Below are positions 1 through 7,842 of a stretch of 17,984 bases of DNA, piece by piece. Numbering within the stretch: position 1 is the stretch's first letter; every line of letters starts with the position of its first letter. A program made the position numbers and the translations under genes. The notes beneath the pieces are model-generated. The model was not told where the DNA came from. It saw nothing but the letters and a program-made list of their open reading frames with translations, and did not search any database. This DNA is from an uncultured Micrococcaceae bacterium. Its GTDB lineage: Bacteria > Actinomycetota > Actinomycetes > Actinomycetales > Micrococcaceae. The stretch lies in NCBI GenBank assembly GCA_937896705.1, contig CALBOC010000122.1, forward strand, positions 1-17,984, in the 5' to 3' direction.

Positions 1-932
1 TCTTCTTCTGGCCAGGACTCAAAGTTCTCCACGTCTGGGGATTCCAGCATGCCCTGGCAGATGTTTTCTAACTCGCCGTTAGAGATCTCAATGATGCGAC
101 CCTCATTGAATTCCTGGGTCACGTCATCGACGATCTCCTGGAGCTCTGGAGTCAGCGATTCGTAGGAGTCTTTGTTCCACCACATGCCATAGGCGGTGTA
201 CTGGCCCACGCCGGGGTCGGCCCAGTACGGCAGTTGTTCGGTGACCGCATAGTTCACCGCGAAGTCCAGCGACGCTGCGACCGAGTCGATCACGCCGCGC
301 TGCAGGGACTCATAGGTTTCAGCCGCGGTGATCGCATTGACGTTAACCCCGGCGGTTTCCAGGGTGCGCTGCGTGACCGGCCCGGCCGCACGAGCCGAGA
401 GTCCGCGCAGGTCTTCGTACTCATCGATCGGTTCTTTCGCACCGATCAACAGCACGCCCACCGGCCAAGCGCCAATGTATTCGAGGTTGCTTTGCTCCAG
501 TTGGGCACGCGCCGGCTCGTAGTTGGTGTGCACATCGTAGAGGCCTTCTACGGCTGCCTGAATGTCGTTGTTCAAAAACGAAATCGACATGACGGACATG
601 GTTGGCAACAGGTGCGGCGTGTAGTCAGTAATGGTCAGCCCGATGTCGGCGCGCCCGTTTCGAACACAGTCGGCAACTTCTGCCATCCCGCAGACGGCCT
701 CGAATGAGGTGCGTTCAAATTCAATCCGACCGTCGGTGGCTTCTTCCACCGCGTCGTAGTACTCTTCGGCGACCAGTGAGTGTTGGGTTCCATCGAGTGC
801 GCCGTTGGCAACCGTGAAGTAGAAGTTGTCGGCACCTTCGACTATGCCTTCTTCACACGCAGTCAGCGTCAGTGCTGCAGCAGCGCTGACGGCTGCGATC
901 TTGGCAAAGCGTGAAACGAGTTGTGATTTCAT
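1..932 (-). CDS. dctP: TRAP transporter periplasmic-type substrate-binding lipoprotein DctP (3' end truncated by window edge)
   Basis: This is the extracytoplasmic solute receptor of a tripartite ATP-independent transporter, capturing a substrate (usually an organic acid) and handing it to the DctQM permease. Translation from the ATG at 932 gives 310 visible residues against about 330-350 for the family, so only the C-terminal tail is cut off. Residues 1-26 are a lipoprotein signal: positive start, hydrophobic stretch and lipobox LTAC with Cys26, expected for a Gram-positive receptor anchored to the membrane. The segment DLRGLSARAAG (about 175-184) corresponds to the DctP region whose conserved Arg (here Arg181) salt-bridges the substrate carboxylate in characterised members. 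The Shine-Dalgarno AGGAAGG precedes the start by 8 bp and overlaps the dctM stop. Substrate specificity cannot be read from sequence. Family call is firm. Confidence 0.9.
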   Translation of the reverse strand, partial: MKSQLVSRFAKIAAVSAAAALTLTACEEGIVEGADNFYFTVANGALDGTQHSLVAEEYYDAVEEATDGRIEFERTSFEAVCGMAEVADCVRNGRADIGLTITDYTPHLLPTMSVMSISFLNNDIQAAVEGLYDVHTNYEPARAQLEQSNLEYIGAWPVGVLLIGAKEPIDEYEDLRGLSARAAGPVTQRTLETAGVNVNAITAAETYESLQRGVIDSVAASLDFAVNYAVTEQLPYWADPGVGQYTAYGMWWNKDSYESLTPELQEIVDDVTQEFNEGRIIEISNGELENICQGMLESPDVENFESWPEE

Positions 933-945
933 GGGGTTAGCCTTC

Positions 946-2319
946 CTAACTTTGCACCAGGCTCGGCAAGAACAAGATGATTTCGGGAACGAAGAAGAAC
1001 AGCGCGATCAACACCAGGTCCAGGATGAAGAACGGCATGATACCCCGGAAGACCGTCTCGGAGCGGACGCCGGTCGTCCCGGCCACCACGAACGCGTTGA
1101 TCCCGACCGGTGGGGTCACCATGCCGATCTCAATGAATTTCACAATCAGGATGCCCAACCAGATCGGGTCGAATCCGAACTCGATGGCAACCGGTAACAA
1201 CAACGGCACCGAAATCATCAGCAACGACAGGGATTCCAACACCATGCCCAGCGGAATGAGGCTCAACAAAAGGATCCCCATAGCCATCTCCGGGGCGATA
1301 TCCCAGGCAAGTACCGCGTCGGTGATCATGTTCGGAACTTGGGCGGCAATGAAAAACGACGACAAAATGGCCGAACCAATGACGATGAAAAACACCATCG
1401 CGGTGGTCGAAGCGGTGCTCTGGAGTGCTTGGCTGATGCCGTGCCAGATGCCTTTGGCACCTTCTTTGCGCAGTTCAAACAGCAAGATAATGACCGCGGC
1501 AATCGCACCGAACGCGGCGGATTCCGTCGCGGTGAAAACACCGGAGTACATGCCGCCTAATACGATCGTGAACAAAATGACGATGTAGACCAGCCCGCGC
1601 CAGGGCAGTTTGCCCAGCGGGGTTTTCTCACGTTGTTCGGCGTTGATTTCAGACGCCTGCTCCAGTGCGTGCTGGACACTGTTGGCTTCGGTCACGACCT
1701 TATTCTCACGACGCATTCGGATGCCCGAGATCATGATCCACAACGCATATACGATTGCTGACAAGATCCCCGGCACGATACCGGCAGCTAGCATTTCTGC
1801 TACGGATACCTGTGCCAAAATCGCGTAGAGCACCAGGAACGTGGACGGTGGGATCATCGATCCCAGCGTGCCCGCTACCGCAACCAGTGCGGTGGCCATC
1901 GAAGCGGGGTACCCGGCGGCTCGCATTTCAGCCACGGACAGGCGGGCCATGGTCGCGGCGGTGCCGATGGAAGACCCCGATACCGCAGAGAAACCGGCGG
2001 ATGCTGCCACGGTGGCGATCCCGAGTCCGCCCGGGAAACGTCCGAGCACTCGGTCGGCGATCTTGAAAACGTAGTCTGCGACGTTGGCTCGCACCGCAAA
2101 CATGCCCATCAGGATGAACATCGGAATAATGGTCAACGAGAAGGTGGCGGTTTCGGCAAAGGGCTCGGCACCGAGCACGTTGGTGGTGTGGTTGATGCCT
2201 CGTAAGGCCACCAGCCCGAGGGCCCCGGAGAGGCCAAGTGAGACTGCCACTGGGACCCGCAAGAGCAGCAGGACCAGCATGAGTATCAGGACAATAGCGA
2301 TAACACTGCCGACGGTCAT
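946..2319 (-). CDS. dctM: TRAP transporter large permease subunit DctM
   Basis: Large membrane subunit that forms the translocation path of the TRAP transporter, driven by ion gradients. The 457-residue protein is almost entirely hydrophobic, with about a dozen membrane segments and the family hallmarks GTLGSMIPPS (about residues 150-159) and VTPPVGIN near residue 400. Its length exceeds the usual 425 or so residues. The extra material sits in a hydrophilic, charged cytoplasmic loop at about residues 203-240, after which hydrophobic helices resume. Its ATG overlaps the dctQ stop in an ATGA arrangement, so translation is probably coupled, and dctP follows 13 bp downstream. Together the three genes make a complete TRAP system. 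The substrate is unknown. Confidence 0.95.
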   Translation of the reverse strand: MTVGSVIAIVLILMLVLLLLRVPVAVSLGLSGALGLVALRGINHTTNVLGAEPFAETATFSLTIIPMFILMGMFAVRANVADYVFKIADRVLGRFPGGLGIATVAASAGFSAVSGSSIGTAATMARLSVAEMRAAGYPASMATALVAVAGTLGSMIPPSTFLVLYAILAQVSVAEMLAAGIVPGILSAIVYALWIMISGIRMRRENKVVTEANSVQHALEQASEINAEQREKTPLGKLPWRGLVYIVILFTIVLGGMYSGVFTATESAAFGAIAAVIILLFELRKEGAKGIWHGISQALQSTASTTAMVFFIVIGSAILSSFFIAAQVPNMITDAVLAWDIAPEMAMGILLLSLIPLGMVLESLSLLMISVPLLLPVAIEFGFDPIWLGILIVKFIEIGMVTPPVGINAFVVAGTTGVRSETVFRGIMPFFILDLVLIALFFFVPEIILFLPSLVQS

Positions 2320-2897
2320 GGTCTACGCTCTCCTTCTGCGGTGGTGTGAGTGGTGGGGCCGGTTTCAGTCGGCAGGGCCTCATCGGCCAGGGTCGCTTCC
2401 AGCTCACTGGCAAAGCCCATCGGCCCTGTGCCAGTGATGCTGCGATAGATATTCACGAGCGCGACCAAGAAGAGGGAAATAAAACCAATCGTCAAGACCC
2501 AGCGCATCGGATACATCGGCCATTGCACGAGACCAAAACGGATTTCACCTAGTCGGGTGGCATCGATCGAGTTCAGGATGTTGGCATAAGACAACCAACC
2601 GGTATAAAACGCCGTGAGTAGCCACACGAAGATATTCGTGGCTCGTGCTAGACGTGGTCCAAAACGGTCTGTCAGCAGCGTGACCGCGACGTGCTCGCCT
2701 TGGACTCCGGCCCAGGCCAGCCCAAAGGCCACGGCCGTGACCATCGCCGTCTCGGCGATTTCGATCATGCCGCCCAGTGAGGCCCCAGTGGCGTTACGTA
2801 CGAACACGTCGATCGTGATCGCAATAACCATGACCACAATGGCGCTCGCTGACAGCACGGCAAGCGTACGCGCCATACCGCGAATCAGTTTTTCCAT
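2316..2897 (-). CDS. dctQ: TRAP transporter small permease subunit DctQ
   Basis: Small membrane subunit of the TRAP transporter that pairs with DctM. The 193-residue protein has four hydrophobic segments (roughly residues 12-33, 46-66, 87-106 and 131-150) with the DctQ-like N-terminal pattern of a helix followed by DVFVRN. A polar tail rich in Glu and Thr, about 35 residues long, extends beyond the last helix. The ATG at 2897 has an AAAGGAAA ribosome binding site 5-7 bp upstream. It is the first gene of the dctQMP operon, and the candidate promoter and palindromic operator lie just upstream. Confidence 0.9.
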   Translation of the reverse strand: MEKLIRGMARTLAVLSASAIVVMVIAITIDVFVRNATGASLGGMIEIAETAMVTAVAFGLAWAGVQGEHVAVTLLTDRFGPRLARATNIFVWLLTAFYTGWLSYANILNSIDATRLGEIRFGLVQWPMYPMRWVLTIGFISLFLVALVNIYRSITGTGPMGFASELEATLADEALPTETGPTTHTTAEGERRP

Positions 2898-2942
2898 GAT
2901 GTGTTTCCTTTAGTGCTCGAGGTCGTCGTGCAGCGTATTTGA

Positions 2943-2958
2943 CTGACGGGTCCGTCAG
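2943..2958. promoter_or_regulatory. Palindromic operator candidate upstream of the dct operon
   Basis: CTGACGGGTCCGTCAG has two perfect 7-bp arms around a 2-bp centre. It lies 46 bp before the dctQ start and just downstream of the candidate -10 box, where a bound repressor would block transcription. The TGAC...GTCA layout is common among TetR- and GntR-family operators, but no such regulator is encoded in this window, so the binding protein is unknown. Confidence 0.5.
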
Positions 2959-2968
2959 GTTTCGACGC

Positions 2969-2997
2969 ACACTATGTGGTGAGCCATTTCACAGCAA
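2969..2997 (-). promoter_or_regulatory. Candidate sigma70-type promoter for dctQMP
   Basis: On the minus strand TTGCTG (2997-2992) and TAGTGT (2974-2969) are separated by 17 bp, matching TTGnnn and TAnnnT boxes. Predicted initiation falls next to the palindrome at 2943-2958. This is assigned by pattern only. Confidence 0.4.
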
Positions 2998-3275
2998 AGG
3001 TGAAGCATGAGAAATCATATACGAAATAGAGAGGCTCTGAAGCTGTCTTCGGCTGTTCGCGGCGCCCACCGGGCCGGAGGTGCTTTATCTCACTAGTGTG
3101 TGACGCATTCCGCCGGACTTGGTGAGCCAAGTCGGTAACGTCAGAGAGCTGCGTCATGTCGCCACTCTCGCGCCGCGAGCCACGGGGTGGTAATGACTGT
3201 GAAAGGTAGGTGGCCTGGAGTGTTTTCTGGCAGCTTAAGCCGCAGTCGTGTGTGAGCCTTGTTGGAGCGCCTACG

Positions 3276-3287
3276 TGACGCGCGTCA
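3276..3287. promoter_or_regulatory. 12-bp perfect palindrome upstream of the purA promoter
   Basis: TGACGCGCGTCA is a perfect palindrome ending 32 bp before the candidate -10 box of purA, in a position where an activator or repressor could sit. It shares TGACG/CGTCA half-sites with the palindrome upstream of dctQ, although the spacing differs. Confidence 0.35.
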
Positions 3288-3316
3288 TTCGCATTCTCCG
3301 CGTCGCCATGGCGATT

Positions 3317-3325
3317 TGGTAAACT
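3317..3325 (+). promoter_or_regulatory. Candidate extended -10 promoter of purA-thrC
   Basis: TGGTAAACT combines an extended TGn element with TAAACT, a common actinobacterial -10 form. No strong -35 is evident 17 bp upstream, as is usual for extended -10 promoters. It would give a leader of about 100 nt before the purA ATG. Confidence 0.4.
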
Positions 3326-3337
3326 CTGGTTGTAACT

Positions 3338-3378
3338 GTTCTCGACCCAAACCGTTACGTGGAAGCGGGTGCGAGAAC
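3338..3378 (+). promoter_or_regulatory. Stem-loop in the presumed purA leader
   Basis: GTTCTCG (3338-3344) pairs perfectly with CGAGAAC (3372-3378). The adjacent ACCC (3345-3348) pairs with GGGT (3367-3370), leaving one bulged G, for 11 bp in total around an 18-nt loop. It begins a few bases after the predicted transcription start and ends 52 bp before the ATG. No known riboswitch class is recognised. Confidence 0.35.
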
Positions 3379-3430
3379 CTTTCTATGTTGTGGGCCGGTA
3401 TGTGCCGTCCCCGTGGGAGAGATGAATTTT

Positions 3431-4723
3431 ATGCCAGCAATCGCAATCGTTGGAGCCCAATGGGGCGACGAGGGCAAGGGCAAAGCAACGGACTTACTCG
3501 GTGGACGCGTTGATTACGTTGTCAAGCCAAACGGCGGGAACAATGCCGGACACACGGTAGTCGTCAACGGTGAAAAGTTTGAACTCAAGCTGCTACCCGC
3601 CGGGATTCTGTCCCCACAGGCCATCTCTGTGATTGGTAACGGCGTGGTGATCAACCTCGAAGCACTCTTCGAAGAGATCGACGGACTCGAAGCCCGCGGC
3701 CACGACACCTCACACCTGCGGATCTCGGCCAATGCCCACCTGGTCGCGCCGTATCACCAGACCCTTGATAAGGTCACCGAACGCTTTTTGGGTAAACGCG
3801 CCATCGGCACCACTGGCCGCGGGATCGGTCCGACCTACCAGGACAAAGTCGCACGCTTGGGCATTCGCGTCCAAGACCTCTACGACGAATCGATTCTGCG
3901 TCAAAAGATTGAAGGCGCGCTGCGCCAGAAAAACGAGTTGCTCGTCAAGCTGTATAACCGCCGGGCCTTCACCGTCGATGAGATAGTGGAATACTTCCTG
4001 GGCTACGCCGATCGACTGCGTCCCATGGTCGTCGACTCCGTGCGGATGCTCAACGAAGCGCTCGACGAAGACAAAGTCGTGTTGATGGAAGGCGGCCAAG
4101 CCACCTTCCTGGACGTCGACCACGGCACCTATCCGTTCGTCACCTCCTCGAACCCCACCGCCGGGGGCGCATCCGTCGGCGCTGGCATCGGCCCGACCCG
4201 GTTTACCCGTACGATCGGCATCGTCAAGGCCTACACCACCCGCGTGGGTGCCGGACCATTCCCAACCGAACTCTTTGATGAGATGGGCGAACAACTGCGC
4301 ACCACCGGGGGCGAGTTCGGTGTCAACACCGGACGGCCACGTCGCACCGGCTGGTACGACGCCGTCATGGCTCGCCAGGCCGCAATGATCAACGGTTTCA
4401 CCGACTACTTCGTGACCAAACTCGATGTCTTGACCGGTATCAAAGAAATTCCGGTCTGTGTTGCCTATGATGTCGATGGGGTTCGCCATGACAGCATGCC
4501 GATGACGCAAACCGAATTCCACCACGCCAAACCGATTTATGAATACTTCCCGGGCTGGGAGGAAGACATTTCGGGTTGTCGAACGCTTGAAGATCTGCCA
4601 GTAAACGCGCAGAACTACATAGCCAAGCTCGAAGAGCTGGCCGGTGTGCGCATTTCCGGTGTGGGTGTCGGCCCTGGCCGCGATGAAGTCATCCAAGTCC
4701 GCGATTTGATCTACGAAGACTAA
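3431..4723 (+). CDS. purA: Adenylosuccinate synthetase PurA
   Basis: Catalyses GTP-dependent condensation of IMP with aspartate to adenylosuccinate, the first committed step from IMP to AMP, in the cytoplasm. The 430-residue protein has the expected family length. It opens with the GTP-binding loop [11 protein letters not shown] (residues 8-18), followed by [11 protein letters not shown] around residue 40 with the catalytic His, [13 protein letters not shown] in the middle, and the GTP-site region near [11 protein letters not shown] at the C-terminus. An in-frame upstream start at 3359 is rejected. ATG 3431 has GGGAGA 10 bp before it and gives the classic [18 protein letters not shown] start, whereas ATG 3422 would lie only 1 bp from that ribosome binding site. 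thrC begins 7 bp after the stop, so the two are probably cotranscribed. Confidence 0.97.
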   Translation: MPAIAIVGAQWGDEGKGKATDLLGGRVDYVVKPNGGNNAGHTVVVNGEKFELKLLPAGILSPQAISVIGNGVVINLEALFEEIDGLEARGHDTSHLRISANAHLVAPYHQTLDKVTERFLGKRAIGTTGRGIGPTYQDKVARLGIRVQDLYDESILRQKIEGALRQKNELLVKLYNRRAFTVDEIVEYFLGYADRLRPMVVDSVRMLNEALDEDKVVLMEGGQATFLDVDHGTYPFVTSSNPTAGGASVGAGIGPTRFTRTIGIVKAYTTRVGAGPFPTELFDEMGEQLRTTGGEFGVNTGRPRRTGWYDAVMARQAAMINGFTDYFVTKLDVLTGIKEIPVCVAYDVDGVRHDSMPMTQTEFHHAKPIYEYFPGWEEDISGCRTLEDLPVNAQNYIAKLEELAGVRISGVGVGPGRDEVIQVRDLIYED

Positions 4724-4730
4724 GGCCGTT

Positions 4731-6152
4731 ATGCAATACGTATCTACGCGCGGCGGGATGGCCCCGTCGAACTTTTCCGATGTCCTGCTCGAAGGGCTCG
4801 CCCCGGATGGGGGACTGGTCGTACCCGAAACTATCCCCACCGTCACACTTGAGACCATTGAGGCCTGGCGTGACCTGACCTATGCGGAACTGGCCACCGA
4901 AGTGATTGGCTTGTACTGGACCGATATCCCGCGCGAAGATCTGGCTGAACTATGCCGGGCTGCCTACGGGTCCCAGTTCAACTCCGATGTGATCGTGCCG
5001 CTGACGCCGATCGATCAGATGGCTACCCTGGTGGACTTATCGCAAGGACCGACCCTGGCGTTCAAAGACATGGCCATGCAATTTCTGGGCGAAGCGCTGC
5101 CCTATGTACTCAAACAGCGCGACCAGACGCTGAACATCCTGGGCGCGACCTCGGGAGATACCGGGTCTGCTGCCGAATACGCCTTCCGGTCCAAGCCCAA
5201 TATCGGTGTGTTCATGCTCTCGCCCAAAGGTCGGATGTCGAAATTCCAGCGCGCACAGATGTACACGCTCACCGACGACAACATCCACAACATCGTCATT
5301 GAGGGTGTTTTCGACGACGCCCAAAACCTGGTCAAAGAGCTCAACGGCGACCTCGACTTCAAAGCGGCCCATTCCCTGGGCACGGTCAACTCGATTAACT
5401 TAGGCCGACTCATTGCTCAGTCGGTTTACTACTTCTGGGCCTGGCTGCGCGTAACCAACGGGATCCCCGAAGACCAGCGCGAGGGTTTCGGCGTCTCCTT
5501 TGCTGTGCCATCGGGCAACTTTGGTAATATTTTCTCCGGGCAGCTGGCTCGTCAGATGGGGCTGCCCATCGATACGCTGGTCCTAGCCACCAACGAGAAC
5601 AACGTGCTCGATGAATTCTTCCGCTCCGGGAAATATGAGCCACGGTCGGCGGCTAACACGCTGGCCACGTCATCCCCGTCGATGGATATCTCCAAGGCGT
5701 CGAACCTGGAACGGTTCGTATACCTGGTTCTCGATCAAGACCAGGGCAAACTGGCAGAGGCCTGGCGCCAGCTGGATGCTTCCGGCACCCTGGACCTATC
5801 GGAGCATCAGCCACGCTTCCTCGAAGAGTTTGGGATGGTCTCGGGCACCTCGACCCACGAAGACCGGGTGGCAACCATCCGAGCCGTGTACGAAAAATCC
5901 CAGCTCGTCATCGACCCGCATACCGCCGACGGTGTGACCGTGGCCCGTGGGTATCAGAAACCAAACCAACCCATGCTGGTTCTGGAAACTGCCAAACCAG
6001 AAAAGTTTGGTGACATCGTCCGGGAAGCGCTGGGCTTCGAACCCGAGCTCTTACCCGAATACGCCAAGTTGTTAGAACTCGAACAGCACACCGTGGAAAT
6101 GGGCGCGGACGCCACCGCGCTGCGGGAATACATCACCCTGCACCACGTATAA
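4731..6152 (+). CDS. thrC: Threonine synthase ThrC
   Basis: PLP-dependent enzyme converting O-phospho-L-homoserine to L-threonine, the last step of threonine biosynthesis. The 473 residues match the long ThrC class typified by E. coli and yeast enzymes: N-terminal YVSTRGG and LAPDGGLVVPE, then GPTLAFKDMAMQFLG with Lys112 as the PLP Schiff-base lysine, GATSGDTGSAAEYAF as the phosphate-binding region, and SGNFGNIFSG later. The start ATG 4731 has only AAGG overlapping the purA stop as ribosome binding site, suggesting translational coupling to purA. The purA-thrC pairing joins purine and threonine synthesis, which both draw on aspartate. A terminator follows at 6402. Confidence 0.96.
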   Translation: MQYVSTRGGMAPSNFSDVLLEGLAPDGGLVVPETIPTVTLETIEAWRDLTYAELATEVIGLYWTDIPREDLAELCRAAYGSQFNSDVIVPLTPIDQMATLVDLSQGPTLAFKDMAMQFLGEALPYVLKQRDQTLNILGATSGDTGSAAEYAFRSKPNIGVFMLSPKGRMSKFQRAQMYTLTDDNIHNIVIEGVFDDAQNLVKELNGDLDFKAAHSLGTVNSINLGRLIAQSVYYFWAWLRVTNGIPEDQREGFGVSFAVPSGNFGNIFSGQLARQMGLPIDTLVLATNENNVLDEFFRSGKYEPRSAANTLATSSPSMDISKASNLERFVYLVLDQDQGKLAEAWRQLDASGTLDLSEHQPRFLEEFGMVSGTSTHEDRVATIRAVYEKSQLVIDPHTADGVTVARGYQKPNQPMLVLETAKPEKFGDIVREALGFEPELLPEYAKLLELEQHTVEMGADATALREYITLHHV

Positions 6153-6219
6153 CACTCAGGATTTGGTCAGCTGGCTCCCCGAGGTTCTCAAGACCGATAT
6201 GTTTATTCTTGAAGTACCT

Positions 6220-6234
6220 CAAGGTGTGAGTGAT
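6220..6234 (+). repeat. 15-bp direct repeat, copy 1
   Basis: CAAGGTGTGAGTGAT is identical to the copy at 6381-6395. Both copies are preceded within a few bases by TACCTC and followed by a hairpin with a GCCCC/GGGGC stem. Here the repeat is followed by further AGTGAT-like units (AGTGATAGTGATAGTGG). Confidence 0.8.
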
Positions 6235-6240
6235 AGTGAT

Positions 6241-6297
6241 AGTGGAAGCCCCGAACGAAACTCCAGCAGTTTTGATCGGGGCTTTCGCGATTCCACT
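6241..6297 (+). other. Complex inverted repeat / structured RNA candidate
   Basis: Nested complementary arms: AGTGGAA (6241-6247) with TTCCACT (6291-6297), then GCCCCGA (6248-6254) with TCGGGGC (6276-6282), then CGAAAC with GTTTTG inside the loop. There is no U-tract after it, so it is not a standard terminator. It could be a transcript-end or processing structure, or part of a small RNA. Confidence 0.4.
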
Positions 6298-6380
6298 GAA
6301 CGGATTAAGACTCAGAGGGAATTTACAGGAATCCTCAAGTATTCCCCAATGAATGTCTTTTAGAGTAGTAACTACCTCTT

Positions 6381-6395
6381 CAAGGTGTGAGTGAT
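6381..6395 (+). repeat. 15-bp direct repeat, copy 2
   Basis: Second exact copy of CAAGGTGTGAGTGAT, 161 bp downstream of the first, directly before the terminator at 6402. Confidence 0.8.
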
Positions 6396-6401
6396 GAGTG
6401 T

Positions 6402-6435
6402 CAGAGCCCCCGGTTTTCCGGGGGCTCTGGTTTTT
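6402..6435 (+). terminator. Intrinsic terminator of purA-thrC
   Basis: A 12-bp perfect stem CAGAGCCCCCGG (6402-6413) / CCGGGGGCTCTG (6418-6429) closes a TTTT loop and is followed by GTTTTT on the plus strand. It ends the purA-thrC unit just before the convergent MFS gene. Confidence 0.9.
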
Positions 6436-6447
6436 CCTACGGTCCCC

Positions 6448-7713
6448 TCATGGCGCCTGCGCTGCTGGCTTGGTCTCCAACGTTCCGGGTGTACGATCTC
6501 GTCGCGTGAGGTATATCGTCGCGACAATCCCTAGCGCACTACACGAGCACGTGACCCACCACGAAGTCTCCCACGACCCGGTAGTCGTGACGACCCAGGC
6601 CAGGACGGCAGGGCCGAAGAAATTGCCCACATTGAAAATCTGTTGCATCAGGCCGATCACGGCGGCCACCGAACCTTCGGGCGGGGCCAAGTCAACTGCT
6701 AGGCGGCTGAGAATAGCCGGCACGGTGCCCCCGATCATCGAGAAGACAAGCGCACACAGTAGCTGACCCATTAAACCTTGGACCGTGGGTTCCCAGGCGA
6801 TCGCAAAGAACATCACTGATGAGGCCGCCATGGCCGCAAAAGTGGCTAGCAGAACGTGACGCGGATTGAACCCTCTTTTCAACAGGCCAGCTGCCAACAG
6901 CGCGCCGATGATGTTCACCCCACCGACCACCGCTGATAGCAGCGCGGCAGGCAGCCGCTCGATGTCGGCGGCGACAAATACCGTGGGCAAAAACCCCACT
7001 ACTGCCATCCACTGCAAGGTATAGCAAGCAAATGCTAACCCAGCTACCCACGGCCGCCAGGTGCGAACAGTGGTAACGATACGATTCACGGAGCCGCGCA
7101 ACCGCTGGTTTGGGTAATCCTGCGGGTCAGGCACGGTGAACCGTGCCAACAACAGGAGCAACACCAACGTCAATGCTGCCATCACGAGCCACAAGGCGCG
7201 CCAGCTGACGAATTCAAGCAACAGGCCACCGCCCGCAAAGCCGACCACCGTGGCGGTACCTTGAAAGGCACCCCAAGAAGACAGTGCCAGATCCAGTTGA
7301 GCTGGTTGACAGATGCGTCGGATCAGCGCCGGTGCCAAGACGGTACACAGGAGAAAACCGATACCCTCGAGCGCACGGTACGTCATCAGCAGGTTCACCG
7401 AGGACGTGGTGGCACCCAAGCAGGAGCCGATCGCAAGTAAGACCAAGCCGAACATCATCAGGCGGCGCAACCCGGCTATCTCCCCACCCCACGCGACGAA
7501 TAAGCCGCCAACCATGCTGGCCAGTTGAATGATGCCCAGTAACATCCCGGACGTCACCAGGCTCATGCCGAGCTCTGCCTCAAGCAGCGGTAGGGCTACG
7601 GGAAGTTTCCAAATATGGGCAGCAGCGATCACGCCGACCGCCACCACGGTTACCCAGGCACGAGTGCTGGTCCGGGAGGCCGAAGAGACCTCGGCTTGGG
7701 TAGATTGTTTCAA
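6448..7713 (-). CDS. MFS transporter (CynX/NimT-like), TTG start
   Basis: Major facilitator superfamily permease of 421 residues with about twelve hydrophobic helices; helix-2/3 contains GGLFVAWGGEIAGLRRLMMFG, an MFS motif-A-like loop. The general pattern is that of the small CynX/NimT-like group. The frame is open up to 7884, but that start lies inside iclR and would leave no room for divergent promoters. TTG at 7713 has AAAGGAGCGG about 8 bp upstream and yields MKQSTQAEV before the first helix, so I choose it. It is transcribed divergently from iclR with an operator-like 19-mer between them, so it is probably under IclR control. The substrate is unknown; an organic anion linked to the cluster is inferred only from context. 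Confidence 0.82.
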   Translation of the reverse strand: MKQSTQAEVSSASRTSTRAWVTVVAVGVIAAAHIWKLPVALPLLEAELGMSLVTSGMLLGIIQLASMVGGLFVAWGGEIAGLRRLMMFGLVLLAIGSCLGATTSSVNLLMTYRALEGIGFLLCTVLAPALIRRICQPAQLDLALSSWGAFQGTATVVGFAGGGLLLEFVSWRALWLVMAALTLVLLLLLARFTVPDPQDYPNQRLRGSVNRIVTTVRTWRPWVAGLAFACYTLQWMAVVGFLPTVFVAADIERLPAALLSAVVGGVNIIGALLAAGLLKRGFNPRHVLLATFAAMAASSVMFFAIAWEPTVQGLMGQLLCALVFSMIGGTVPAILSRLAVDLAPPEGSVAAVIGLMQQIFNVGNFFGPAVLAWVVTTTGSWETSWWVTCSCSALGIVATIYLTRRDRTPGTLETKPAAQAP

Positions 7714-7776
7714 GGGGTCCGCTCCTTTATGGTTCCGACTTCGAGTGTGCCCCGGAATCTCGCTGGGAGTAGATAA

Positions 7777-7795
7777 CTGTCCGTCTAATGGAAAG
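7777..7795 (-). promoter_or_regulatory. IclR-type operator site A (MFS/iclR intergenic)
   Basis: On the minus strand this reads CTTTCCATTAGACGGACAG, matching sites at 8672 and 15236 at most of 19 positions. It overlaps the candidate -35 box of iclR and lies 64 bp from the MFS start, fitting autoregulation and control of the divergent permease. Confidence 0.65.
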
Positions 7796-7817
7796 CTTAT
7801 GGACAGCGCCGTACAAT
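7789..7817 (+). promoter_or_regulatory. Candidate promoter of iclR
   Basis: TGGAAA (7789-7794) and TACAAT (7812-7817) are spaced 17 bp apart. The -35 lies inside operator site A. Initiation near 7824 would give a leader of about 20 nt containing the AGGAGG site. Confidence 0.5.
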
Positions 7818-7842
7818 AAGCCCACAAACCAAGGAGGGCAAC

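Larger units (their letters stand above)
2898..3430. other. Divergent intergenic region between dctQ and purA (533 bp)
   Basis: I see no convincing gene here. The region holds, in order, a palindrome and promoter candidate for the leftward dct operon, about 270 bp without recognisable signal, a 12-bp perfect palindrome, an extended -10 promoter candidate for purA, and a stem-loop in the presumed purA leader. A 61-codon minus-strand frame at 2972-3157 lacks a good ribosome binding site and resembles nothing I recognise. Confidence 0.6.
6153..6447. other. Non-coding stretch between thrC and the convergent MFS gene
   Basis: This 295-bp stretch has no credible gene. A 66-codon frame from TTG 6163 has no ribosome binding site and low-complexity Ser/Asp content. 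It contains two copies of a 15-bp direct repeat, each followed by a GC-rich hairpin; the second hairpin is a strong intrinsic terminator. Confidence 0.6.

Noticed and set aside
234..707. 157-codon plus-strand open frame opposite dctP
   Set aside because: It lies wholly within the dctP coding region read antisense and is compositionally a shadow; dctP has a lipobox and family motifs.
2972..3157. 61-codon minus-strand frame upstream of dctQ
   Set aside because: It has no ribosome binding site or recognisable domain, and it overlaps the likely dct promoter.
3710..4858. Long 382-codon minus-strand open frame opposite purA
   Set aside because: It mirrors the purA codons, has no family resemblance, and purA is unmistakable in sequence and length.
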